DNA from: UMGS1307 sp964523005
Lineage (GTDB): Bacteria; Bacillota; Clostridia; Oscillospirales; CAG-382
Length of the DNA: 21,482 bases
Assembly: GCA_964523005.1 (NCBI GenBank)
Contig: CAZFZL010000015.1
Location: 1-21,482, forward strand
Reading direction: 5' to 3'
Below are positions 14,363 through 21,482 of the stretch, in pieces. Made by a program: the position numbers and the translations under genes. The notes beneath the pieces were generated by a model. It saw nothing but the letters and a program-made list of their open reading frames with translations, was not told the DNA's origin and did no database searches. Each line of letters opens with the position of its first letter. Position 1 is the first letter of the stretch.

Positions 14363-15220
14363 TTACTGAATATATTTTTTAAGATTGTTGTAACCGACCG
14401 TGATACCTCTGATCGGATCTTCCATGCCTTCGAATTCTATTGCAAGATATCCGTCGTAGCCTGCACGCTTGAGTGTATCGACGCACTGATGTACCGGTAC
14501 GTTTCCATGGCCTATTATAGCGCCTCTGAGATAGTTGCCTGCTCTTGAACGGAAGAAGCCTTCGCCGGGATCGTCACCAGTTCCGCTCTTTATGTGGAAA
14601 TCTTTTGCGTGGGCGTGGCGTGCATAGGGAGCCATTCTGCCAACAGCGATCGCTGAATTTTCGTCAGCGCAGTTGAAGTTGCCGATATCGACGAGTGCGC
14701 CGTAATTCTTTTCGTTTACGGAGTTGACGAGCTTTTCGACTCTTTCGGAATCCTGAGCGAAAAATCCGTGATTTTCAGTCGTCGTTACTACGCCGAGTCC
14801 TTCAGCGTAACGCGTTATCTCGCGGATAGCGGGTACGATAATCTCAAGTGCATTGTCAAATCCGCGTGCCGTCTTCATCTCAGGCTTGAAGCCGGGAGTA
14901 CAGTCATGGCGTAATACTGAGCAGCCGTATGCCGCCGCAATATCTACGTTTCTCTTGACCTTTGCGATCTCTTCTTTTATGTCCGTACAGTTAATAAAAT
15001 CTGCGCCGGTGCAAAAGCACACGGGTTCGATCCCAAGCTCTTTACAATATTTGTTGATGTCCTTCGCGTAATCAAGATATTCATCGTAAGAAAGACCCAC
15101 TTCGATAAAATCCAATCCCTGTATGCCTAATTCAACGGCCTTTTTGATACAGCCCTTTACACCAAGGGATTTATCCGATGCATAATCATGAAAGCTGTAA
15201 AGACTAACACCGATTTTCAT
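14363..15220 (-). CDS. Sugar phosphate isomerase/epimerase-like TIM barrel protein
   Basis: 285 residues of the xylose isomerase-like (AP_endonuc_2) TIM barrel. Candidate metal ligands at strand ends are E149 (TTTENHG), D178 (LVDIGN), H204 (RHAHAKDFH) and E262 or E264 (AIEFEG). Members act on sugars, inositols or hydroxypyruvate; the substrate is not decidable here. ATG 15220 is chosen because GAGGTGA lies five bases upstream and the product begins MKIGVSLYSF. A start 39 bases earlier would place the binding site inside the gene. It is first in the five-gene operon, behind a perfect promoter. There are no sugar transport genes next to it. Confidence 0.9.
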   Translation of the reverse strand: MKIGVSLYSFHDYASDKSLGVKGCIKKAVELGIQGLDFIEVGLSYDEYLDYAKDINKYCKELGIEPVCFCTGADFINCTDIKEEIAKVKRNVDIAAAYGCSVLRHDCTPGFKPEMKTARGFDNALEIIVPAIREITRYAEGLGVVTTTENHGFFAQDSERVEKLVNSVNEKNYGALVDIGNFNCADENSAIAVGRMAPYARHAHAKDFHIKSGTGDDPGEGFFRSRAGNYLRGAIIGHGNVPVHQCVDTLKRAGYDGYLAIEFEGMEDPIRGITVGYNNLKKYIQ

Positions 15221-15293
15221 ATTGTTCACCTCATAATATGTTTTTCTGTTTCTGTGCAAAATGATCGCAATACGCTCATATCACATCATTATG

Positions 15294-15322
15294 ATTATAA
15301 GGCAATCGCCTGAGATTGTCAA
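15294..15322 (-). promoter_or_regulatory. Perfect sigma-A promoter of the isomerase-xer-smpB operon
   Basis: On the minus strand: TTGACA (15322-15317), exactly 17 bases, TATAAT (15299-15294). It is 73 bases before the isomerase start and no other strong promoter is seen before smpB. Confidence 0.9.
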
Positions 15323-15332
15323 GCAAAAGCGC

Positions 15333-15362
15333 AAAAAAACGGGTCCGAAGACCCGTTTTTTC
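15333..15362 (-). terminator. Terminator of the CBM9 lipoprotein gene
   Basis: AACGGGTC, CGAA tetraloop, GACCCGTT, with A and T runs on both sides (15333-15362). It follows the lipoprotein stop by about 20 bases on the minus strand and lies just before the next promoter. Confidence 0.9.
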
Positions 15363-15381
15363 ATCATTTCGTCATGTTCGA

Positions 15382-16782
15382 TTATTCGAGCGTGATGCAG
15401 GGGACCTTAGACATATCGTTCGAGCCGTAAATACCGCCGCCGTCGCGCAGACGTACGACACGGGTAATTCCGTCATTGGTGTTTATCGAGAAGGATACAC
15501 CAAGCTGAGTTCCGGATTCGAAAGTCGTCTCATAGCCGGGGCATTCAGTGTTCAGAGCGGAAAGCGGAATCTTGACTTCGTAAACGGTCGTAGCGGTATC
15601 GTCGTTTCTCGATGCACTGCCTTCAAACTCAAGGTTGTTGGAAAACCAGTTTTTGCACAGAAGAGTGTCGCCGTCATCATTGACCGCAATACCAATTTCA
15701 ACGTTCCAGTCGTAAGCAGTCGTTCCGGTTCCGGAAGGCGAACCGCTCCAGCAAAGCGCGTTGTCAAGGTTCTTGCTGTCATTCGGGTTGAGAGTGGATA
15801 TAACAATCTGCGCGCAGTCGTACTGCCATATGCTTGTCTCGCTGCCAACGGCGACCGGGCAGGAATGCTTCTCCGATGCGATTGACCATGCAAGATAGAG
15901 ATATTCAGAGTCGTATACTGCATAGAATGCGCCGGTAGCGTATTTGTCATTAGACTGGAAGCCACGGTAATCAACTTCTTCGCTGTCACCGTCAAACACG
16001 AGAACAGCATCGCCGTATTCGCCGGCAGAGATAATTCCGTCAAGGACGGGAGCGGTGTCTGCGTTTGAAGCTTCCCAGCTTATCTGGAGAGCGCTAATAC
16101 CATCAAGTTCAACGCTTGAGCCTACGGTGTAGGATGCGACGTTGGTGACATTTGTAGCGTTAACCTTCTTGAAGGAGGTTGTCTTGAGTTCTTCGTTCTC
16201 GGTTCCGGCTATTTTGCTGACAGCGATAACGAATCCGTCTTTCGGGAAGGTAAGAGTTGTTTTATCGGCAGAAGCGTCGTAGTTGGCGGTCACTTCATAG
16301 CGATATGTAGCCTTGTTATAAGATACGATGATGACTTCAAAGCCTTCAAGTGAAGCACAATCTCCGGTGCAGGCTTCGGTAATAAGGCTGCCGGCGGCTC
16401 CGGTGAGGAGAAGCGTGTCGCCTATTGCCGCTTCGCCGTTCCACTGATTGAAACGGATAGCGGTCGCCGGGTAGGATGACGGATGTCCGTCAGCTTCAGA
16501 AATGTAAGTGTAAACAGTATCACGGTTGAGCGTGCTGCCGGGGCCTATGATACCTTCGTCAAGCACTTCCTCGTCGGGTTCGGGGATGGATTCCTCCTCG
16601 GATTCCTCTTTTGATTCCTCTTCGGATTCTGCTGTTGATTCCTCTTCGGATTCAGCTGCATCTGATTCGGTTGTGGAAACCGTTGATTCGGTTTTCGATG
16701 TTGTGCTTTCTTCGTTGCCGCCGCATGCCGTAAATGTCAGCACAAGCGCTATGACAAGAAGAAATACGATAATTCTTTTCAT
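15382..16782 (-). CDS. Lipoprotein with Ser/Glu-rich spacer and C-terminal CBM9-like domain
   Basis: 466 residues. The signal peptide ends in a lipobox with Cys20 (TFTAC, then GG). Residues 22-72 are a spacer of Ser, Thr and Glu including repeats of the type ESEEES, which would hold the rest off the membrane. Residues 75-235 form a beta-rich region that I do not recognise (TAIRFNQWNGEAAIGDTLLL, FPKDGFVIAVSK). Residues 244-466 match the CBM9-like/DOMON-like fold: APVLDGIISAGEYGDA, AVYDSEYLYLAWSI, VYEVKIPLSAL and LGVSFSINTNDG. In xylanases CBM9 binds reducing ends of plant polysaccharides, so a surface glycan-binding role is likely; no catalytic domain is seen. An AAAGGAAAAG site precedes ATG 16782. 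mrp lies upstream by about 110 bases with no terminator between. Confidence 0.85.
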   Translation of the reverse strand: MKRIIVFLLVIALVLTFTACGGNEESTTSKTESTVSTTESDAAESEEESTAESEEESKEESEEESIPEPDEEVLDEGIIGPGSTLNRDTVYTYISEADGHPSSYPATAIRFNQWNGEAAIGDTLLLTGAAGSLITEACTGDCASLEGFEVIIVSYNKATYRYEVTANYDASADKTTLTFPKDGFVIAVSKIAGTENEELKTTSFKKVNATNVTNVASYTVGSSVELDGISALQISWEASNADTAPVLDGIISAGEYGDAVLVFDGDSEEVDYRGFQSNDKYATGAFYAVYDSEYLYLAWSIASEKHSCPVAVGSETSIWQYDCAQIVISTLNPNDSKNLDNALCWSGSPSGTGTTAYDWNVEIGIAVNDDGDTLLCKNWFSNNLEFEGSASRNDDTATTVYEVKIPLSALNTECPGYETTFESGTQLGVSFSINTNDGITRVVRLRDGGGIYGSNDMSKVPCITLE

Positions 16783-16854
16783 GAGTTTTCACTTTTCCTT
16801 TCGATTATTGTTTTTGATATTAGCACATTGTTATGAAAGCAAAATGCAAATATT

Positions 16855-16870
16855 GTGAAATAATATTCAC
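16855..16870. repeat. Short inverted repeat between mrp and the lipoprotein gene
   Basis: GTGAA, six bases, TTCAC: a 16-base imperfect palindrome in an A/T-rich gap. It could be an operator for the lipoprotein gene, whose extended -10 (TGCTAATAT, minus strand) lies about 20 bases downstream of it. Chance is also possible. Confidence 0.3.
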
Positions 16871-16891
16871 TCTGTTTTAACTTTGTGTTTG

Positions 16892-17716
16892 TTACTTGAA
16901 TATTTGCGAGAGCCCTTCATCAAGCCATGCTCCGTCAAACAGTTCTATGGCGCCGGCATCGCAGGCTGCTGCGAGCTTCGGCTCAACAGGTATCCTGCCG
17001 ATAAGCGGAATATTATACTCAGCCGCGATTTTCTCCGTATTGCTCTCGCCGAATATTTTAATTTCCTTGCTGCAGTCGGGACATTTTACATATGACATAT
17101 TCTCGACGATGCCGAGGACGGGAATATTCATCAGCTGCGCCATTTTCACCGCCTTGCCGACTATCATCGAGACAAGCTCCTGAGGAGAGGTGACTATGAT
17201 TATGCCGTTTACCGGCAGCGACTGAAAGATGGTCAGCGGTACGTCACCTGTTCCGGGAGGCATATCGCAAAACATATAATCGACATCGCCCCACATTACA
17301 TCAGTCCAGAACTGTTTGACAGTACCGGCGATGACGGGTCCGCGCCAGACGACCGGATCAGTCTCGTTTTCAAGCAGAAGATTTATGCTCATCAACTTTA
17401 TCCCTGTCTTCGTGACTGACGGATATATTCCATATTCAGAGCCTTCGGCTTTATCCTTTATACCGAAAATCTTCGGGATAGACGGCCCTGTTATATCAGC
17501 GTCAAGGACAGCTGTATTGAAGCCTTTTCTCCGGGCGGTAACAGCACAGAGTGATGTGACGAGGGATTTACCCACACCGCCTTTTCCGCTTACAACAGCT
17601 ATGACTTTTTTGACGTTGCTGTATTCGTTCTGCTTTTCTATCATACTTTCCGGATTGTTTCGACTCGCACAGTTTTCCGAGCACGACGAGCAGTCATGTG
17701 TACAGTTTTCGCTCAT
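16892..17716 (-). CDS. mrp: Mrp/ApbC/NBP35-type iron-sulfur cluster carrier ATPase
   Basis: 274 residues. The N-terminal Cys motif has C5, C9, C12 and C16 (CTHDCSSCSENC). The deviant Walker A GKGGVGKS of MinD/Mrp ATPases follows near residue 44, then the conserved DADITGPSIPK and PPGTGD. The C-terminal CPDC pair bridges a 4Fe-4S cluster across the dimer. Mrp proteins transfer Fe-S clusters to apoproteins in the cytoplasm. ATG 17716 is chosen because AAAGGAAA is next to it and the product then starts MSENCTHDC, as in other firmicute Mrp proteins; an in-frame ATG 42 bases earlier lies over the binding site. It has its own promoter, so it need not depend on the glycosidase-like gene upstream. 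Confidence 0.95.
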   Translation of the reverse strand: MSENCTHDCSSCSENCASRNNPESMIEKQNEYSNVKKVIAVVSGKGGVGKSLVTSLCAVTARRKGFNTAVLDADITGPSIPKIFGIKDKAEGSEYGIYPSVTKTGIKLMSINLLLENETDPVVWRGPVIAGTVKQFWTDVMWGDVDYMFCDMPPGTGDVPLTIFQSLPVNGIIIVTSPQELVSMIVGKAVKMAQLMNIPVLGIVENMSYVKCPDCSKEIKIFGESNTEKIAAEYNIPLIGRIPVEPKLAAACDAGAIELFDGAWLDEGLSQIFK

Positions 17717-17763
17717 ATTGATTTCCTTTCTTTTCGTACTGCGCATTTTTGCGTGCAAAAGAT

Positions 17764-17791
17764 ATTATACACCTTTTTTCTCATTTTGCAA
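17764..17791 (-). promoter_or_regulatory. Sigma-A promoter of mrp
   Basis: On the minus strand: TTGCAA (17791-17786), 16-base spacer, TATAAT (17769-17764), 48 bases before the mrp start. There is no terminator between the upstream gene and this promoter. Confidence 0.65.
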
Positions 17792-17804
17792 CCCAAAAGT
17801 ATTT

Positions 17805-20800
17805 TTATATTTTTCCGAAAAGCAGACTTGTTATTTTCCTTGCAAGCTCTTCTTCACAGCCGTCAGAGAGCAATATCAGCTTATTCACGTCTTCTGCTCT
17901 TATGCTCAGCGTAATATAATTGTCTTCGCAGTCGTATTCGACATCGTGAGCTTTTACGGCTTTCGCGTTTTCTATCACATAAGCAGCCGCCCCTGTCGCC
18001 TTACAGCGCAGGCTGATATTTCCCTGCGTAAGCGGCATGACGACGACGCTCTTTGAATACTCAAGCGCACCGCCGAAAGAGATCGCCATCATGTGGCAGT
18101 CCCCGCGATAAAGAACTTTCTCGCCTGACATCACTCTGCCGTCGGCAAAAAGCGACACCGCTGCGTCTGAAGAATCAACTGTCACGAACGCCGTGCGCCC
18201 TTCGGTCATATCGAATGAAAGTGTATCCCATTTTACTTCATTTTTATCATGAGACGTATTGTACACTTCCCTTACGCTTCCGCCGTCCGCAAGGTCTATT
18301 GAAAACAATTTAAAATCGTCGCTCACACCTGATGCGTTTTCTTGTTCAACGCCGGCAGCAGACAGGACTTTTTCATAAAGTGCAGCGAGTGCGTGAGAGG
18401 TCTGTTCGTTTACAAAAAGCTCCTGCAAATCGGCATTGAAGAACACCCTGCCCTTTTTGAGCTTTCTCATCGTTACGACCGGGCGCGCGTCATTTGTGCT
18501 CATCACAACTTCGCAGCCGTCTGCTTCAATACCGAACTGTATCTTTCCGCGAAGCTTGATGCCCATGCCCGAGTATTCAGTCAACTGAGTATCCTGATGA
18601 TCTGTTCCGGTATATAAGACGTCCTTTATACTGATCCCGGCAAGCTTTTCCATTCTGTTTGAGCGCGTGCGGCAGCAGTACTCATCATATGCGAAATCGC
18701 CCGACATATAGAGCGTTCCGCCTTCTTCGACCCATTTTTCAAGCTCATCAAGAACGTTTTCCGGCGGGAAGAAGGATAGCGGATAGAATATCACGCGAAC
18801 CGACTCCGGTATATGCAGTTCGTATTCGTTGATGCACATCAAGCGCGGCTGATGCGTATACTGAAGTGCGTTTATTGCTTCCGTGACGGCAAAATGCACG
18901 CCGTAGCCCTTTGCGTTCGAGGCGTGACGGCTCCTGTCCGGCGTGAGAAGCGCGACAGGGGCATCCGGGCATGTCAATGACAGCGTTTTTGTCCACAGGC
19001 AATACGCGCGCATCCAATAATACCAATCACGCGGTATTTTATCAAGCCCGTAAGTCAGTCCCCACGGAAAAACGTAATCTGAGCCGTCAGACCAGCACCA
19101 TATCTGCATATGATTTCCGCCCATCACAAGCCCCGACACACATACCTGCCAGAAAAAGTTTTTCGATTCGTTGTACGGAACGTTCCAGTGGACATCGTAC
19201 TTTGCGTTTTTGAAAAGCGGATTTGTTCGCTTGCCGAATTCGCCTACACCCATTCCCTTGCCGCGGCTGCGCTGGTCGTGCACAAGATAATATGACGGGA
19301 ACTGACGTGCGGAAGCAAAAAATCCTATATTGCCGTAAGTCAGCTCACCGATCGCGCACGGTATATCCACGCAGTCACACGGCCACGAATAAAATTCGCA
19401 CAGTATCGCCCTGCTGCATCTGTCAACTGCACGTATACGCCTGATGAGATATGAATTCCAATTTCTGATCAGAAACATACGGAAATCGTTGTAATCAGAC
19501 GCCTTGACGTCGCCGAAAGCGTTGTTTCCGTCGTGGGGATATTCTTTCGCTTCAAGCGTTGAAAGCGACACCGCGCTGTCCTTCCACGCGCGTCTGAAGT
19601 TTTCGTCGGTCTTATATTTATCCTTGAGGAAGCGGCGCAAATCAGGTGTGAGTGCGTCGCCGATACGGCAGACGAGGTCACCGTTGAGATACCATATTAT
19701 GCACGGAACGTCAGCGTAGCGTTTTACACACTCTTCAACGCTGTCGCCGAGCAATGCCAGCGCATCGCCGGTGACAGCTACGTTGTCACCTATCGCAAGC
19801 CCCATCATGTATAACTGATTAAACTTATTAGCGATGAATATGATGTTGTCCACTTTTCTGTAATGACGTTCACGTTTTTCCGGGTCTGCAAACAGACGTC
19901 TGAACTCTTCTGCGCCGCGGTACTGCTGAAGATTCTCATACAGACATACCCCTGCCTCCATTCGTCCGCGCATATCGCGAAGAAATTCGAGCGGCGTCTG
20001 ATCACGCGCCACAAGCAATCCGGCGCTGTCGTCGACGCCCGTGATAAAAATCGTTTTTTTGCTTCCGTCAGGCTGTATGAGCTTAACGTAATTGTCTTCA
20101 TAGACGTATCTGAGCGAGTTTTTCATACGCTCATCGTTCCAGACGGAGAAGCCGGTCTCGTATATGTCTACTCGTTCACCGCCTGTATATACTTCGGCGC
20201 AATAAGTGAAAAAATCGCTGTTGAGCACCGCGTTTTCCCATGTGAAAGCCACATCGCATACGGAATCGCACCGAAGGACAGTATCTTTTTCTGTTTCGAA
20301 CACCTTACTCCCGGCTTCGTCTGCTACGGTCAATCTGATCCTCGCACTGCCCTCATATCTGCCCGATGCGATTCGCAGCGTGAGCAACGGCGTTTCGCCC
20401 TGTCTGTAACAGTCGTACCGGTTTTCGCCCCATTCGATATACACGCCCTCCAGCATTCTGCGCGGCAGCGCTGCGAACGCGTCTGCAAGCTCGGGTACGC
20501 TTAAAAGATCGATATTTTCAACTCCGAAAAAAGCGATAGATGTTCCCGTATAAGCGCCCCAATAACCGCTTGACGGTGTTCTGTCCGGGAAAAGTGCAAT
20601 CATCGCTCCTGCCGTGCCGCATTTCACACCGTCGGCGTCGTAAGCATCTAACAGCGGTATGTATCTGCCGTGACCGCCGTGCGCGGCGACTGCCGAATAT
20701 CCGGACGAGCTCGTTTTACTGTCTGATGTGAACACTGTTTGCGTCGGTGACGGTTTGAGTGAGACGGAAGCGAATGTATGCTCAACGTCGAAAAGCGGCA

Positions 20801-21188
20801 TTGAAAAGCTGTTAAAGGACAGACCGTCTCCGACTGTTTCCGGCACGACAGAGCTTAGAGGGACGACGGCATCCTCTTCTTCAGGCTCAAAAACCATGTC
20901 ACGGAAAGCAAATCCTCCGCAGGTGATTATCCTGCCGCCGTCAGCGAAAAACCTTTTCAGGCTTTCGACCGCTGCTGCCGGGAACGCGTTTCCGTACGGG
21001 AGGTATACGACGTCAAACGCTTCGGCGTTGAATATGCTCGGATCGGCTAGCATAAACCGATCCAGCACCTTTGTATCACATCCTCCGCGGTTGAAAACCC
21101 CCGCCGCATACTCAGCGCTGACAGGCTTATAAGCACACGCTGAATGGATCTGAACATATTTGTCCTCAAAAACAGCTATATTTATCAT
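17805..21188 (-). CDS. GH42-like clan GH-A glycoside hydrolase-like protein, multidomain
   Basis: 1127 residues without signal peptide, so cytoplasmic. An N-terminal GATase/ThuA-like alpha/beta domain (about 1-110; VVYLPYGNAFPAAAVESLKRFF) and an insert are followed by an Ig-like beta-sandwich (about 225-340). The TIM-barrel part (about 350-730) has WYLNGDLV (499-506), CEFYSWP (E598) and VGEFGKR (E650). A second GATase-like domain resembles the GH42 trimerisation domain (about 770-860; FYPLSFFPPENVLDELEKWVEEGG), and a beta-rich C-terminus closes it. E650 fits the nucleophile. At the acid/base site GH42 has Asn-Glu, but here it is Gly-Asp (D504). A beta-galactosidase-like or arabinosidase-like activity is inference; a non-catalytic or new subfamily is possible. 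Start ATG 21188 (MINIAVFEDK) has AAAGGA about 11 bases upstream and a good promoter. Confidence 0.65.
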   Translation of the reverse strand: MINIAVFEDKYVQIHSACAYKPVSAEYAAGVFNRGGCDTKVLDRFMLADPSIFNAEAFDVVYLPYGNAFPAAAVESLKRFFADGGRIITCGGFAFRDMVFEPEEEDAVVPLSSVVPETVGDGLSFNSFSMPLFDVEHTFASVSLKPSPTQTVFTSDSKTSSSGYSAVAAHGGHGRYIPLLDAYDADGVKCGTAGAMIALFPDRTPSSGYWGAYTGTSIAFFGVENIDLLSVPELADAFAALPRRMLEGVYIEWGENRYDCYRQGETPLLTLRIASGRYEGSARIRLTVADEAGSKVFETEKDTVLRCDSVCDVAFTWENAVLNSDFFTYCAEVYTGGERVDIYETGFSVWNDERMKNSLRYVYEDNYVKLIQPDGSKKTIFITGVDDSAGLLVARDQTPLEFLRDMRGRMEAGVCLYENLQQYRGAEEFRRLFADPEKRERHYRKVDNIIFIANKFNQLYMMGLAIGDNVAVTGDALALLGDSVEECVKRYADVPCIIWYLNGDLVCRIGDALTPDLRRFLKDKYKTDENFRRAWKDSAVSLSTLEAKEYPHDGNNAFGDVKASDYNDFRMFLIRNWNSYLIRRIRAVDRCSRAILCEFYSWPCDCVDIPCAIGELTYGNIGFFASARQFPSYYLVHDQRSRGKGMGVGEFGKRTNPLFKNAKYDVHWNVPYNESKNFFWQVCVSGLVMGGNHMQIWCWSDGSDYVFPWGLTYGLDKIPRDWYYWMRAYCLWTKTLSLTCPDAPVALLTPDRSRHASNAKGYGVHFAVTEAINALQYTHQPRLMCINEYELHIPESVRVIFYPLSFFPPENVLDELEKWVEEGGTLYMSGDFAYDEYCCRTRSNRMEKLAGISIKDVLYTGTDHQDTQLTEYSGMGIKLRGKIQFGIEADGCEVVMSTNDARPVVTMRKLKKGRVFFNADLQELFVNEQTSHALAALYEKVLSAAGVEQENASGVSDDFKLFSIDLADGGSVREVYNTSHDKNEVKWDTLSFDMTEGRTAFVTVDSSDAAVSLFADGRVMSGEKVLYRGDCHMMAISFGGALEYSKSVVVMPLTQGNISLRCKATGAAAYVIENAKAVKAHDVEYDCEDNYITLSIRAEDVNKLILLSDGCEEELARKITSLLFGKI

Positions 21189-21217
21189 GATTCTTGTTCC
21201 TTTCCGTTTATATCGCG

Positions 21218-21246
21218 ATTCTATCACACGGGAAAAGCATAGTCAA
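21218..21246 (-). promoter_or_regulatory. Sigma-A promoter of the GH42-like gene
   Basis: On the minus strand: TTGACT (21246-21241), 17-base spacer, TAGAAT (21223-21218), with TGA directly before the -10 (extended -10). It is 30 bases before the start codon, so the leader is very short. Confidence 0.8.
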
Positions 21247-21316
21247 CAACACTGATGAAAAAAAACGAACACATGAAGCAGATACATTCTTTTTCCCAAA
21301 AATGCTGTTTTTGCGC

Positions 21317-21345
21317 TTGACAAACACGCCGACGAGTAGTATAAT
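21317..21345 (+). promoter_or_regulatory. Perfect sigma-A promoter of tRNA-Val(CAC)
   Basis: TTGACA (21317-21322), 17 bases, TATAAT (21340-21345). The start near 21352 is about 7 bases from the mature tRNA end. Confidence 0.9.
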
Positions 21346-21358
21346 AATGCCTGCGTTC

Positions 21359-21435
21359 GGAGGCGTAGCTCAGTTGGTCAGAGCGCACGGTTCACATCCG
21401 TGAGGTCAAGGGTTCGAGCCCCCTCGTCTCCACCA
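21359..21435 (+). tRNA. tRNA-Val(CAC)
   Basis: 77 bases with encoded CCA. Acceptor GGAGGCG pairs with CGTCTCC (one G-U). Anticodon stem CACGG/CCGTG closes the loop TTCACAT, giving anticodon CAC, which reads GUG. The T arm AAGGG-TTCGAGC-CCCCT contains an A-C mismatch at position 50-64. Promoter, acceptor, D arm and anticodon arm are all regular, so it is probably functional. Confidence 0.94.
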
Positions 21436-21438
21436 AAC

Positions 21439-21482
21439 ATTGACCGTAGCATTGATACAATGCTACGGTCAATCCTTTTATT
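21439..21482 (+). terminator. Terminator of tRNA-Val(CAC)
   Basis: ATTGACCGTAGCATTG (21439-21454), ATA loop, CAATGCTACGGTCAAT (21458-21473): a perfect 16-bp stem, then CCTTTTATT up to the window end. It begins three bases after the tRNA CCA. Confidence 0.9.

Noticed and set aside
15316..15885. Open frame of 189 codons on the plus strand
   Set aside because: It is antisense to the CBM9 lipoprotein gene and starts inside the terminator region; the lipoprotein reading has a signal peptide and a domain match.
16526..16858. Ser/Asp-rich plus-strand frame of 110 codons
   Set aside because: It is the antisense image of the ESEEES repeat tract of the lipoprotein gene.
17316..18056. Open frame of 246 codons on the plus strand
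   Set aside because: It runs antisense across the end of the GH42-like gene, the mrp promoter and mrp itself, all of which are well supported.
19863..20504. Open frame of 213 codons on the plus strand
   Set aside because: It lies fully inside the GH42-like gene on the opposite strand, has no good ribosome binding site and no recognisable protein features.

Overview
The window looks like chromosomal DNA of an anaerobic Firmicute, most likely an uncultured gut or rumen Clostridia (Oscillospirales-like or Christensenellales-like; the rank is inference). The evidence is a pyruvate:ferredoxin oxidoreductase start at the left edge, many near-consensus sigma-A promoters (TTGACA/17/TATAAT), GGAGG-type ribosome binding sites, EF-P with Lys32 as in Bacillus, a CD1247-type zinc-ribbon gene, and YchF, Mrp and SmpB of firmicute type. 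No phage, IS element, integron or CRISPR array is visible. Most of the window is ordinary core genome.

Layout. (1) 1-118, minus: first codons of nifJ. (2) 342-4078, plus: comM, then a one-TM protein, an STM3941-like two-TM protein and a small lipoprotein, closed by a hairpin terminator at 4083. (3) 4122-4836, plus: a consensus promoter and a HAD phosphatase, convergent with ychF (minus, 4871-5965) over a shared terminator. (4) 6132-9999, plus: a response regulator, a sensor kinase and a membrane-anchored HtrA protease, which together look like an envelope-stress module of CssRS-HtrA type. (5) 10036-10111, minus: tRNA-Val(GAC). (6) 10222-11352, plus: efp and a Cys-rich zinc-ribbon gene. (7) 15322-11364, minus: a five-gene operon read from one perfect promoter: TIM-barrel sugar isomerase, one-TM protein, Xer recombinase, acyl-ACP thioesterase, smpB. 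It converges on the efp unit over a shared terminator. (8) 21246-15333, minus: a 1127-residue GH42-like clan GH-A protein, mrp, and a lipoprotein with a CBM9-like domain. (9) 21317-21482, plus: promoter, tRNA-Val(CAC) and terminator.

How the genes work together. The kinase and regulator probably sense the cell envelope and control htrA. A 12-bp motif repeated in the regulator's leader recurs, inverted, upstream of htrA, whose promoter lacks a -35 box. The GH-like protein and the CBM9 lipoprotein suggest use of plant-type glycans: the first lacks an export signal, while the second sits outside the membrane. The smpB operon mixes translation rescue, chromosome maintenance and lipid functions, as is common in this phylum.

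Limits: the least understood items are the GH42-like protein, which has Asp where the family has its acid/base Glu, the CBM9 lipoprotein's middle domain, and the candidate regulator motif. I see no convincing new multi-gene system. Every intergenic stretch is shorter than 300 bases except 9963-10300, which holds two terminators, tRNA-Val(GAC) and two promoters.
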